Positions 50,639-60,363 of a DNA stretch of 64,000 nucleotides are shown piece after piece. The position numbers and the translations under genes are program-made. The stretch lies in assembly GCF_009730915.1 (NCBI RefSeq), contig NC_052479.1, forward strand, positions 28,893,610-28,957,609. Reading direction: 5' to 3'. Numbering within the stretch: the first letter of the stretch is position 1; each line of letters starts with the position of its first letter. The stretch is from Dioscorea cayenensis subsp. rotundata (Eukaryota; Streptophyta; Magnoliopsida; Dioscoreales; Dioscoreaceae). A model generated the notes under the pieces. The model was not told the DNA's origin and did no database searches. It worked only from the letters and a program-made list of their open reading frames with translations.

Positions 50639-51638
50639 NNNNNNNNNNNNNNNNNNNNNNNNNNNNNNNNNNNNNNNNNNNNNNNNNNNNNNNNNNNNNN
50701 NNNNNNNNNNNNNNNNNNNNNNNNNNNNNNNNNNNNNNNNNNNNNNNNNNNNNNNNNNNNNNNNNNNNNNNNNNNNNNNNNNNNNNNNNNNNNNNNNNNN
50801 NNNNNNNNNNNNNNNNNNNNNNNNNNNNNNNNNNNNNNNNNNNNNNNNNNNNNNNNNNNNNNNNNNNNNNNNNNNNNNNNNNNNNNNNNNNNNNNNNNNN
50901 NNNNNNNNNNNNNNNNNNNNNNNNNNNNNNNNNNNNNNNNNNNNNNNNNNNNNNNNNNNNNNNNNNNNNNNNNNNNNNNNNNNNNNNNNNNNNNNNNNNN
51001 NNNNNNNNNNNNNNNNNNNNNNNNNNNNNNNNNNNNNNNNNNNNNNNNNNNNNNNNNNNNNNNNNNNNNNNNNNNNNNNNNNNNNNNNNNNNNNNNNNNN
51101 NNNNNNNNNNNNNNNNNNNNNNNNNNNNNNNNNNNNNNNNNNNNNNNNNNNNNNNNNNNNNNNNNNNNNNNNNNNNNNNNNNNNNNNNNNNNNNNNNNNN
51201 NNNNNNNNNNNNNNNNNNNNNNNNNNNNNNNNNNNNNNNNNNNNNNNNNNNNNNNNNNNNNNNNNNNNNNNNNNNNNNNNNNNNNNNNNNNNNNNNNNNN
51301 NNNNNNNNNNNNNNNNNNNNNNNNNNNNNNNNNNNNNNNNNNNNNNNNNNNNNNNNNNNNNNNNNNNNNNNNNNNNNNNNNNNNNNNNNNNNNNNNNNNN
51401 NNNNNNNNNNNNNNNNNNNNNNNNNNNNNNNNNNNNNNNNNNNNNNNNNNNNNNNNNNNNNNNNNNNNNNNNNNNNNNNNNNNNNNNNNNNNNNNNNNNN
51501 NNNNNNNNNNNNNNNNNNNNNNNNNNNNNNNNNNNNNNNNNNNNNNNNNNNNNNNNNNNNNNNNNNNNNNNNNNNNNNNNNNNNNNNNNNNNNNNNNNNN
51601 NNNNNNNNNNNNNNNNNNNNNNNNNNNNNNNNNNNNNN
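50639..51638. other. Assembly gap, exactly 1000 N
   Basis: One uninterrupted run of N of round length, so a conventional scaffold gap and not a measured distance. It cuts the SPS gene after its second exon. Frames reported across it are artefacts. Confidence 0.99.
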
Positions 51639-51657
51639 GCAGAACAAAACATAATAC

Positions 51658-52646
51658 CTGTTTCTTCTTGCGAGCAAGATTCCAGATCCTCCAGCACATG
51701 TTCTCCAACCTTGTGTTTCCTCTCCTGTGGACCCTTGTTGATGCAGCCTACCACATTTTTACAAAAAAAAGCAAAACTTCAAATTAAGAAGAATTCCACA
51801 GACAAAGTCAAACTTAAAACAAACATATGTGACCAAACAGTTAAGTGGAAGAAACTGGAGAATGAGTACCGCAATATACTAAAGATAAGTGTGAAAACAT
51901 GATCCCAAATCAAAATTTTGATGAATAAAGAAGTCAAATTAATGAATTGGTGAGCATTCCAATAACATCAAAAAATAAGAGTACACTTTAAAACACAAAC
52001 ACAAAAAGGAACATCAGCACTCATTTCAGCAAACATCAATACAAAAAAATTAAAATTATAGGGAAAAAGCCCAAGCCTCATCAAATCTACAGAACACAAT
52101 TCTGAAGAATTAAAACACACACACACACATACACAGTCACCAAGTTAACAATCCAAAAATCCAATCTTCAATCAACTTCTCAACACCAAGATATCAAATA
52201 AAATGAAAATTCAGAAAATCAACTCACTGAATCCTGAAAAACCAAAAATATAAACAAACAGTAACCAAGAAGGGGGAAAAACCTCAACTTTAGCCACTTT
52301 ACCGGAAGATAAAATACTCAAACAAAACAAAATCCACAAACTCAATCACATTCAATTAAATCAAAAGAAAAGAAAAAACTACAAACAGAGGAGCAAACCT
52401 ACAGGAATTAAAAACAAAAAACAAAAGAGAAAACGAAGTCCAGATCAGTAGAAGACACCAACCCGAACCCAAGACTTATAAAGGTCCGTCTCATCGAAGC
52501 CAGTGATAACTTCCTCGACGAAGTATCTAGTGGGGCTGAATCTGCCGCGCTCCCGGAGCAACAACGACTTCTTTTCCGCCCCGATCCCTGGGCCCAGAGT
52601 CCAGGATCGCCTCCAAGTAGCTGTTTATCCAATCGTTCCCCGCCAT
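51658..52646 (-). CDS. SPS: Sucrose-phosphate synthase, first two exons only (cut by gap)
   Basis: SPS joins UDP-glucose and fructose 6-phosphate to make sucrose 6-phosphate in the cytosol, the control point of sucrose synthesis. Exon 1 (52646-52463, minus) begins [19 protein letters not shown]; exon 2 (51747-51658) contains [20 protein letters not shown] and ends at a GT donor. Both are the classic SPS N-terminus. As written, exon 1 shifts frame after SGP and meets TAG at 52529-52527. With one base removed from the GGGCCC run (52586-52595) it reads [20 protein letters not shown], then [20 protein letters not shown]. Exon 2 has [11 protein letters not shown] where the family has TRSPQERNTR, explained by one missing and one extra base that cancel. 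The other exons, including both glycosyltransferase domains, are absent: they should lie to the left, in the gap. Confidence 0.9.
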
Positions 52647-52648
52647 CG

Positions 52649-52675
52649 CCGACGAGCTCGAGCTCGAGCTCGCAC

Positions 52676-52715
<40 letters not shown>
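52649..52715. repeat. GAGCTC run and (GA)n tract in the SPS leader
   Basis: Immediately upstream of the SPS ATG are repeated GAGCTC words (52652-52671) and a (GA)n run (about 52677-52715). In the SPS sense this reads as (CT)n, a common feature of plant core promoters and 5' leaders. Confidence 0.85.
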
Positions 52716-52719
<4 letters not shown>

Positions 52720-52720
<1 letters not shown>

Positions 52721-54225
52721 GACGGTGGAGAAGAAGAGAGAAGTTCGTTTCGTATTAAAAGGATTCCAAAAGGAACTCTTTTGCATTTATACCCCCGTTA
52801 ACTGTCATAATTGCATAAGCATTCTTATGAATATTTTAAAGATTTTTTTTTTTCTTGTATACACCCCTCAAAATTATCTTTATTTTTTTTCCTGTGAATA
52901 TATTTCTAAATGTTTTGATTTATATATATATAAATATATGCCAAAAGTTTCATAGCTCTGTGGCACAATAACAATAATTAGTCTTATGCATTATACAAAT
53001 AATAAAAAATATATTTATTTAAATTTTTATACAAATAATGACTTTTTATAATAAAAAAAATTTTATTTAAATTTCTAAACCATCTCTCGCATGTTAATTT
53101 TTAGGATTTAGATATTATGAATAAAATAAATTTTTTTTTTTTTAGAGTATATATTCATAAATATTAAATTAATAACTTGTGTGTATATATATATATATAT
53201 ATAATTTTTAGCCATTTAACATATAATAATATATTTTAATGATATATAGGGTAAAGATCTATATATATGTAAATAACTCAAATTTTATATAATATATATG
53301 GTAGTTAGCCTTATTAAAGGGTATACACATAATTAGGTGAATTTTTGGGGGTATATATATATAATTTTAAATTAATGATCATACTTTGTGTTCGTAATTA
53401 AAAATAATTTAATTGGAGTTATGTGAATTTAAAAATTAATATTAAGATTTTTTTTTTTTTTTGTTTAATTGGGAGATTTGCAAATTTTGATTTAGATTTT
53501 TTTTTTATCATTTATATTCCTCATGTATCAATTTCTAAACATTCTATATATATATATATTTTTATTATTATGCTTTTTCTTTTTTTCAATAAAAATGATT
53601 TATAAAAAATTATATTTTAAAAATACTTTTACCTATATAACTTTTATAATTATACATTTAAAAAATATAGGGGAGAAAGAAAAATTTACAACATTTATGT
53701 GAAAATAAAAGGATTTTTCATGAAGTAAATTAATGATTGAGTATAATAATCCATGTTCATCAGAGGGGAATATAAGCAAGAAAATCAACTCAATGTATAA
53801 ATTTGAACTAGTGTGTGTATATGTAGAATGATGGCTTAATACAAGCATACGAATTTAAATTTGGATTCATATTAAATAGATTAGTTATAACTTTATTATT
53901 AGAATCTTATATAATCCTAATGAGTATTTTGGATGATAATCTACTTTAAAAAAATTTAAAGTGGAGTTAATCCTTTGTTAATCCTTATATTGAAAGGGTT
54001 ATATATAAACTACTGATAAGAGTACTCAATATATTGTTCTTGTAAATACTTTACCCATTTATGCAGAGAAGGTATAGATTAGCAATCTTTTTTCTCTTGA
54101 ACACAGAAATTTATTACTAGAATGTTTGCCAAAATATATCTTATAAGAGATTTTGAAATGACTATATTTATGAGAAAGAGAATTTAAAATCAAATGTATA
54201 AGGAAAATATCTAGTTACTCAATAT
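52720..54225. other. AT-rich intergenic DNA upstream of SPS
   Basis: Long poly-T and (TA)n runs; no gene recognised on either strand. Confidence 0.55.
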
Positions 54226-54228
54226 TGA

Positions 54229-54410
54229 GAGTTTTAAAAAGAGTTGCAATATTTTTTATTTACATGATGTGCTCTCGCATGAATTTAAACCTTGTGAACT
54301 TCATAAATAATAATTGTCATAAGAGTACGAGCAAAAGTCTTATTTGAAGTCTCAAATTAATCATCAATTAGTGGAACAGATTGAGGATTTTTTGTTTAGA
54401 GGGGGCAAAA

Positions 54411-54448
<38 letters not shown>

Positions 54449-55222
54449 TTATTTTTCAATTTTATTGGGGGCAACTAGTAAAAATAAAATAAAAAATTAA
54501 CTATTTATACAATAATAAATTTATGGGAGTAATGGATATTTCAAATTTTAGTGGGGGGCAAGTGCTCCCACTAACGACCATGTAGATTCATCCTTCAACA
54601 AATCTCTTCTGTACTTGCAATTTGAAATATAATCACAAATACTAGTTAATATAATTGTTGTACTGAGCATCATGCTCAAGCTATTAGATTGCTCTCATAA
54701 GGCAACTACACCTAGAGTACTAATGCTACCATAGGTGTTTGTCCTTCCTAATTGCATGGTTGATATCTTTGCACCTTAATTGGCGAAGAACCTTTCTTTT
54801 TAAATTTTATAATTATCAGTCATTTCCGAAGGAATATAACATTTATCATCAAAACTATGTGATATTCCTTTATTAAAGGGAGATAATTATAAAATTTGGA
54901 AACGAATGGTTCTTTTCCAATTGGGGTGCATAAATATTGACTTTTTGATTAGGAAGAATGAATACTCATGCTAATATTTATACTTTAGATGTGATATCCT
55001 TACGTAATAATTTTGAGAAACCTAATTACTTACGATATGTGTGGTTCCAGATTATGAGTATATAAGAAATTTGTTGAAGACAATTGATGACCAATTTGAG
55101 ATTTTAGATAAAATTTTTGCTCTTATTCTTATGAAAAAATTATCATCTGTAAAGCTTAAAAGTGTTAAAGTCATTTGAGATCATATCATTCAAATATTGC
55201 AACTCTTTTTAGTTTTTAATGT
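54229..55222. mobile_element. Inverted duplication of a decayed Ty1/copia gag fragment
   Basis: The right arm (about 54870-55222, plus sense) reads as degenerate copia gag: DNYKIWKRMVLFQLGCINID, FLIRKNE, then LLKTIDDQFEILDKIF and LILMKKLSSVKLK before a stop. The left arm (about 54229-54855) is the same sequence reversed. Examples are GAGTTGCAATATT, CATAAGAGTACGAGCAAAAG, TCTCAAATTAATCATCAATT and AATTGGCGAAGAACC, each matching the complement of the right arm with scattered differences. The arms meet at a short centre near 54860. The left arm is interrupted at about 54395-54590. No LTRs, protease, integrase or reverse transcriptase seen. Confidence 0.7.
54395..54592. mobile_element. Insertion in the left arm, with GGGGGCAA/GTGCTCCCAC words
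   Basis: This segment has no counterpart in the right arm. It carries GAGGGGGCAAAATTT, a (TA)n run, TTGGGGGCAACTAGT and GGGGGGCAAGTGCTCCCACT. The wording is typical of a widespread plant repeat, so this is probably a later insertion or a different element fragment. Confidence 0.45.
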
Positions 55223-55229
55223 GCTTGTG

Positions 55230-57790
55230 TTTGAATTAACTTGATTTTTTTCTTATCCACTTTATTCTAAATTCTTTTTAAAATTTTTATCAAATATATA
55301 AAAACAAATAGTTTATTAATATGTGTTAAAGAGGGAGAAACCTTGTTACATATACACTCTTATTTAAAAGAAATTATAAAATAATGGCATTGCTTCTTAT
55401 CCTTTCAATTTCATCCATTTTGCAAAGAGAAAGGCAAGATACAAATCAAAGGAAAATCTCTTTCTATAGGATTAAAAATTATTTTTAATAATAAATATTT
55501 GTATGTATATATAAATATTATTTTTTGTAATTAAGGTCCATATTTCAGTATGACATATCACATACGTGTGGAAAAAAGTAAAAATAAAAAATACATAATA
55601 AAATACCTATTTTTGTATTAGTAATTATAAAGTCCTAACATATAGAGTTTTAATATCATAATTTTGAGGGTATGTGAAAGCAAAAAGACCATTGATTACA
55701 ACTCTCCCCAGTCCTTTTTACTAACTCTATTTTAACTAAATTACAATTAAACAACATTGGTTAAAATTAGTTGGTTTTCTCAAATTTATGAAAATTATAT
55801 TATTTTTTCAATATTATTTTTACTTAAAATGTATTTTAAATAATATATAGTTGAATATAATTTATTGAAAGTTATATAAATATATTAAATATAAAAGATA
55901 AATTTGAAAAAAATAATAATATTTAATGTTTTACAAATTTTCTAAATGAATAAATAAAATAGTTAAAAAACATTTAAAATGAGACAAATAAAAAACAACA
56001 GGGAATATTTTATTTTTTAGATAATCTAGTTTTATTAAGGAAAATTGCTTATACAACCTTAAGAAAATAGGTATTTTAAGTGATACATTCTTGTCTGTAC
56101 CAGCCTTAGGAAATATGATGTGTCAATGTGTCATGTCATTTGGAATGGTTACACTTGTTGAGTAGTGAAAAAATAAGGGGAAAATATGGTTTTTTTAAAA
56201 TAGAAAATTTTATTTATTATTTATGGGTTAATGAAAAAAAAAGTTTGTAAAACCATAATAAAAATTTTAGAATATATATATATATATATATATATGGAAT
56301 TCCAAACTTTTCTAAAGAGGATTTAATATAATAATAAATATGGATAATTTTATGAGAAAATTATTTATTAGTCTTTATAACTATTCAAATTTCCACTGCA
56401 GTGTTTCTAATATTTCTCTAATTTTAATAGCCATAATATTTAATCGAGTGATATATGATTAAAACTTACAAATAAAGTTTTTTTATAACTAAAAAAAATA
56501 AAAATTCCGAACTATTTAAAGAAAGTGGGACTTGCCTTCCATGTTACTCCACATGTAGTTTGTTTTTTAGTTTCAAAGAACAAAGTTCACAATCTTATTG
56601 CCCCTTCAACAACATTATTGAGTCCGCTCATGTTATTTATTAATTTATTTATTCATTAAATAAATATTAGGAAAGGTCCTTTTCTAGTGATTATTTATTT
56701 ATTTCCCATCTCTCTCACACCATTGGAAATAATTTATTTTTTTAATTCAAATTTAAATCAATTCTTGTGGAGCCCAATTGTAATTTTTGAAAATATTATC
56801 ACTTAATCTCATTAATATTTAGAGTCCCTCATTAAAAGTTTTTACAAGTGGTGAGAGCTTGAATTATGAATGCGTTATACGTTTCTCGAGTATGAGTGAG
56901 TCTTTATCATCCATGTGCGCGACCACTGATCACTATTTCGATTCTTCCTACAAATTATCAACTTTTTTCGGGTTTGTTCACCTGTTTATGAATAATTTGC
57001 AATTGAGAAATTGAGTTTCAAATTAAGATAATATAATTCAAAATCGACTTGTGAATAGAAAATCTTGATTACTCACGTTGACTTGAGGAACTTTCTCTGC
57101 AATGCATGTCACGAAAGTTGGAATGAAAATCATATATTTCATAAACAAATCCATAACTATTAACACCAAGATTTGCTGAAGAAACTAAAATAGAAGGTTT
57201 CATTTAGTGATAACTAAATATGCCCTCTTTTTCAAAGATGAAACCAAGAATTATTTATTTATTTATTTTTTTTTTTGAAAGGGCCATGTAAAGGACAAAC
57301 AATTGACAATAGATTATCATTGTTAATTATCATATCCATATAACTGCCTTAAACACCTTAATTTTAATAATACTTCAGTAACTTTGTAAAACACGCAATC
57401 TAACTGATCATCAATTATATATATATATATATATTAAAAATAAATTTTCCACAAGTTTAATTTTATTTTTAATTTTAATTTAATTTTATTATTATTTTTT
57501 TATGGAATATTTTAATGTTTGACTAAATTTCAATATAATATAATTTTAAAAATTAACTTTTAATCATATAATTTATTAATATATAATTTATTTATAATAG
57601 AATAATTATTCTATTATATACATTTATATATTAACTTTCGAAGGCGGGATGAGATAGCAAAGGATGGGGATTAGAGAAGATAGTCCTTTTCTTAACTCTG
57701 CCCCATCCCCAGTCCAAATTAGATTAGAGATCATATCCTCCTTATACATAAATGATAAAAAAATGAAATCCCTTTTTTTCATATAAGGGT
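55230..57790. other. AT-rich intergenic DNA
   Basis: Contains a (TA)n tract near 56273-56294 and poly-T runs. A GC-richer patch at about 57640-57730 has inverted words (GGATGGGGATTAGAGA against CCCCATCCCCAG), possibly another element end. No gene recognised. Confidence 0.5.
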
Positions 57791-57798
57791 TTGCCCGT

Positions 57799-58028
57799 TT
57801 AGGTTGAATTGGGTTGTTATCTCTGCATATCATCTAGGATGTCCCTCTATTTTAATATTTAAAATATATAAGTCCTTATAATGACTCTCTTGGGACAAAT
57901 TATATTAGAGAGGGACTTAAAATTTTCAAATATTAAAATAGAGAGACCTCTTAGGGACCAATAATATTAGAGGGACCAAATGGGCAGACTGACTATATTA
58001 TAGGGACTAAATAGGGTATTCAACCTAA
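57799..58028. mobile_element. MITE copy A (TAGTCCCTCTAATAT family), internally deleted
   Basis: Ends TTAGGTTGAAT and ATTCAACCTAA are exact inverse complements. The interior has GTCCCTCTATTTTAATATT and, inversely, AATATTAAAATAGAGAGACC, then GGGACCAAATGGGCAGACTG and GGGACTAAATAGGGTA. The left outer arm is largely missing compared with copies B and C. Confidence 0.75.
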
Positions 58029-58340
58029 ATAATATAATACAACTGCATAAATATAAGTATTGAAGTGGTTTTTTTTTTCTCATATAAAAATTGAAATCAT
58101 GTCAAATATGTCCTTAACTATGAATAGTATAGACTATAAGGACTCAAAGGGTGAAATGGCATTAAGACCTCGCTGATCTTAACTTTCTCCTTCATCCTTC
58201 TTTTGTTCTCAGTGCCTCTCCAGTGACCATGTTTCATTTGGTGAGAGCCCTGGGGCGTATATAACCTCGTGGCCAATGCCAAAAGGCTCATCATATTTGG
58301 GAGGTGGATGGCTACGTGTAGGTAGCGATACCAACATGCC

Positions 58341-58998
58341 ACGAGGATGTTCAAGTATCAGAATGTGAATGTCACTGATTTACCTGAGTCCGTGGATTGG
58401 AGGGACAAAGGAGCGGTCACTCCTATAAAGAGACAAGGCAGGTGTGGTAAGCTTAAAATATTAATTAAAATTTCTTTTAATTTTTCTAGTACATCCTCTC
58501 CTGATTTTATTTTATGTGTATAGATTCATGTTGGGCTTTGCTGCGTTAGCTGCTGTGGAGGGAGCCTTTAAGATCAACACAAGCCGCTTGGTTTCTCTGT
58601 CTGCATAACAACTAAGAGATTGTGACAGGATAAGCCATGGATGCTGTTTGACAATATGATTAATGCATTCAAGTATATTATAAGGAATGGTGGTGTGACA
58701 TTAGAAGATAACTATCCCTACACAGAAACTCAGGGTTGCTGCCAGGAACGGAAAGCAAGAACACCTGTAGCATATATAACTGATTATCAGCATGTGCCTG
58801 CAAATAAGGAGGCTTTGCTTAAACATGTAGCCCACCAAACAGTTTCAGCTGCTGTCTTTTCTGAAAAAGTAAATTTTAAGCAGTATAGAGGTGGTTTATT
58901 CTTTGAGCATCATGAAGATTATCCTAATCATACTGTTACTATAGTTCGGTACGGGAAATATCGTAATGGGATTTAAGTATTGGTTGATAAAAAATGGT
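58341..58998 (+). pseudogene. Papain-family cysteine protease pseudogene, copy 1 (3' end lost)
   Basis: Resembles plant senescence/SAG39-type C1A proteases. Readable parts: mature N-terminus [20 protein letters not shown] and [13 protein letters not shown], an intron (58448 to about 58524), then SCWA with the catalytic Cys. A one-base loss follows before the expected FAALAAVEGAFKI. LVSLSA is followed by TAA where the family has a Gln codon. A further frame change leads to MINAFKYIIRNGGVTLEDNY, PYTETQGCC and VPANKEALLKHVAHQTVSAA, then DYPNHTVTIVRYGKY with the catalytic His. Another shift gives KYWLIKNG, where the Asn-containing KNSWG should complete. The copy ends there, at the left end of MITE copy B. 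No prodomain or signal peptide was identified upstream. Confidence 0.8.
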
Positions 58999-59256
58999 AG
59001 AATACTCTATTTAGTCCCTTTAATATAGTCAGCCTGTCCCTTTGGTCCTCTAATATGATCTGTCCCTAGGAGGTCCCTCTATTTTAATATTTGGAAAATG
59101 TAAGTCCCCTTCTCTAATATAATTTGTCCCTAGAAAGTCCTTATGAGGACTTATATTTTTAAAATATTAAACTAGAGGGGCATCTTAGGGACAAATCATA
59201 TTAGAGGGACCAAAGGGGCAGACTGACTATATTGGAGGGACTAAATGGGGAGTTTT
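58999..59256. mobile_element. MITE copy B, between the two protease copies
   Basis: Left arm ACTCTATTTAGTCCCTTTAA with CAGCCTGTCCCTTTGG; right arm, inverse, GGGGCAGACTGACTATATTG and AGGGACTAAATGGGGAGT. The whole element is a long imperfect palindrome. It starts where protease copy 1 is cut off and ends where copy 2 begins. Confidence 0.8.
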
Positions 59257-59800
59257 TAAACTCGGCACAGGTTGCTTGGTATCCTTGTCTGCACAACAAC
59301 TAGTAGATTGTGACATGTGGAGCCATGGGTGCTGGGTGGGTATATACAAACTGTATTTGTATTTATGATAAACAATGGTGGTGTGACATCAGAAGCTAAC
59401 TAGCCCTATAGAGGAACTCAAGGTTGGTGTCAGGAATGGAAAGTAAGGACAACGATAACATATATCAGTGATTTTCAGACTGTGTCTGCAAACGAGGAGG
59501 GACTGCTTAAAACTGTAGCCCACCAGCCTGTTTCGGCTGCGATGTTTAGTGATAACATAGATTTTTTTTGTTTTATAGAGATGGTTTATTCTTTCAGCAT
59601 CATGAAGGTCTTCCTAATCATGTCGTTACTATAGTTGGGTTCGAAAAAAAGCGTAATGGGTCATGTATTGGTTGGTTAAAAATTCATAGGGAACTTTTTG
59701 AGGGATAAGGGTTACATGAAGGTGGCAAGGGATATTGGATTGCGTTACGGTGTTTGCGGTATTGCGAGGTGGGCAGCATTCCTTATGGTTTGAAGATAGT
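59257..59800 (+). pseudogene. Papain-family cysteine protease pseudogene, copy 2 (5' part lost)
   Basis: Begins at the residues corresponding to INTSRLVSLSAQQL and continues as CLVSLSAQQLVDCD in mixed frames: FMINNGGVTSEAN, a stop, then GTQGWCQEWKVRTTITYISD and LLKTVAHQPVSAAMFSDNID. After further frame changes the end reads LVKNS, stop, GTF, stop, G, where the family has KNSWGTFWG, so both Trp codons have become stops (TAG, TGA). It then runs DKGYMKVARDIGLRYGVCGI. It keeps the C-terminal part that copy 1 lacks and lacks the N-terminal part that copy 1 keeps. Clearly non-functional. Confidence 0.8.
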
Positions 59801-60097
59801 AAATACATTTTTTTTAAATATCTTGGATATTAAAAAATGGTGAGAAATATCTCAAATCTTTTTTGTGTTTGCTTGACCGACAGAGCTATCAACTTCAAGG
59901 AGGAATTCAGTCCAATGTTTCTTGAAGAAGAGCAAAGACAGGTATTTACTATTCACTACCCATGTTTGTTAATTATTAGTTACTGGAATTTATTAACTGA
60001 GATTAACTTGGAAACAAATTATGAACCAGGAAATAGTTAATTAGTGTTAAATGTTGAGCACTAGAAGCTCATGTGGCATATATAGCTATTTATATAT

Positions 60098-60363
60098 GGT
60101 TGAATACCCTATTTAGTCCATCTAATATAGTCAGTCTGCCATTTTGGTCCTTCTAATATATTTTGTTCCTACGAGATCTCTGTATTTTAATTTTTGAGAA
60201 ATGTAAGCTTTCATAAGGACCTCCTAGGGATAAATTATATTAGAGAGAGGGATTTATATTTCTCAAAAATTAAAATACAGGGACCTCCTAGGGATAAATC
60301 ATATTAGAGGAAACAAAGGGGTAGACTGATTATATTAAAGGGACTAAATAGGGTAGTCTACCT
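60098..60363. mobile_element. MITE copy C, the most complete copy
   Basis: Left end GGTTGAATACCCTATTTAGT, right end (inverse) GGACTAAATAGGGTAGTCTACC. The inner arms, ATTTTTGAGAAATGTAAGC against TTTATATTTCTCAAAAAT and TAATATATTTTGTTCC against GGGATAAATCATATTAGAGG, make a long palindrome of about 265 bp. Confidence 0.8.

Noticed and set aside
50287..51902. Four long open frames of about 380-470 codons around 50.3-51.9 kb
   Set aside because: They consist mostly of unknown residues from the 1000-N gap. Only the short stretch matching SPS exon 2 on the minus strand is real.
58118..58354. Possible prodomain of the cysteine protease upstream of copy 1
   Set aside because: No ERFNIN-like pattern could be read in any frame.
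59837..60040. 67-codon frame after protease copy 2
   Set aside because: No recognisable family; ends in AT-rich DNA next to MITE copy C. Taken as chance.
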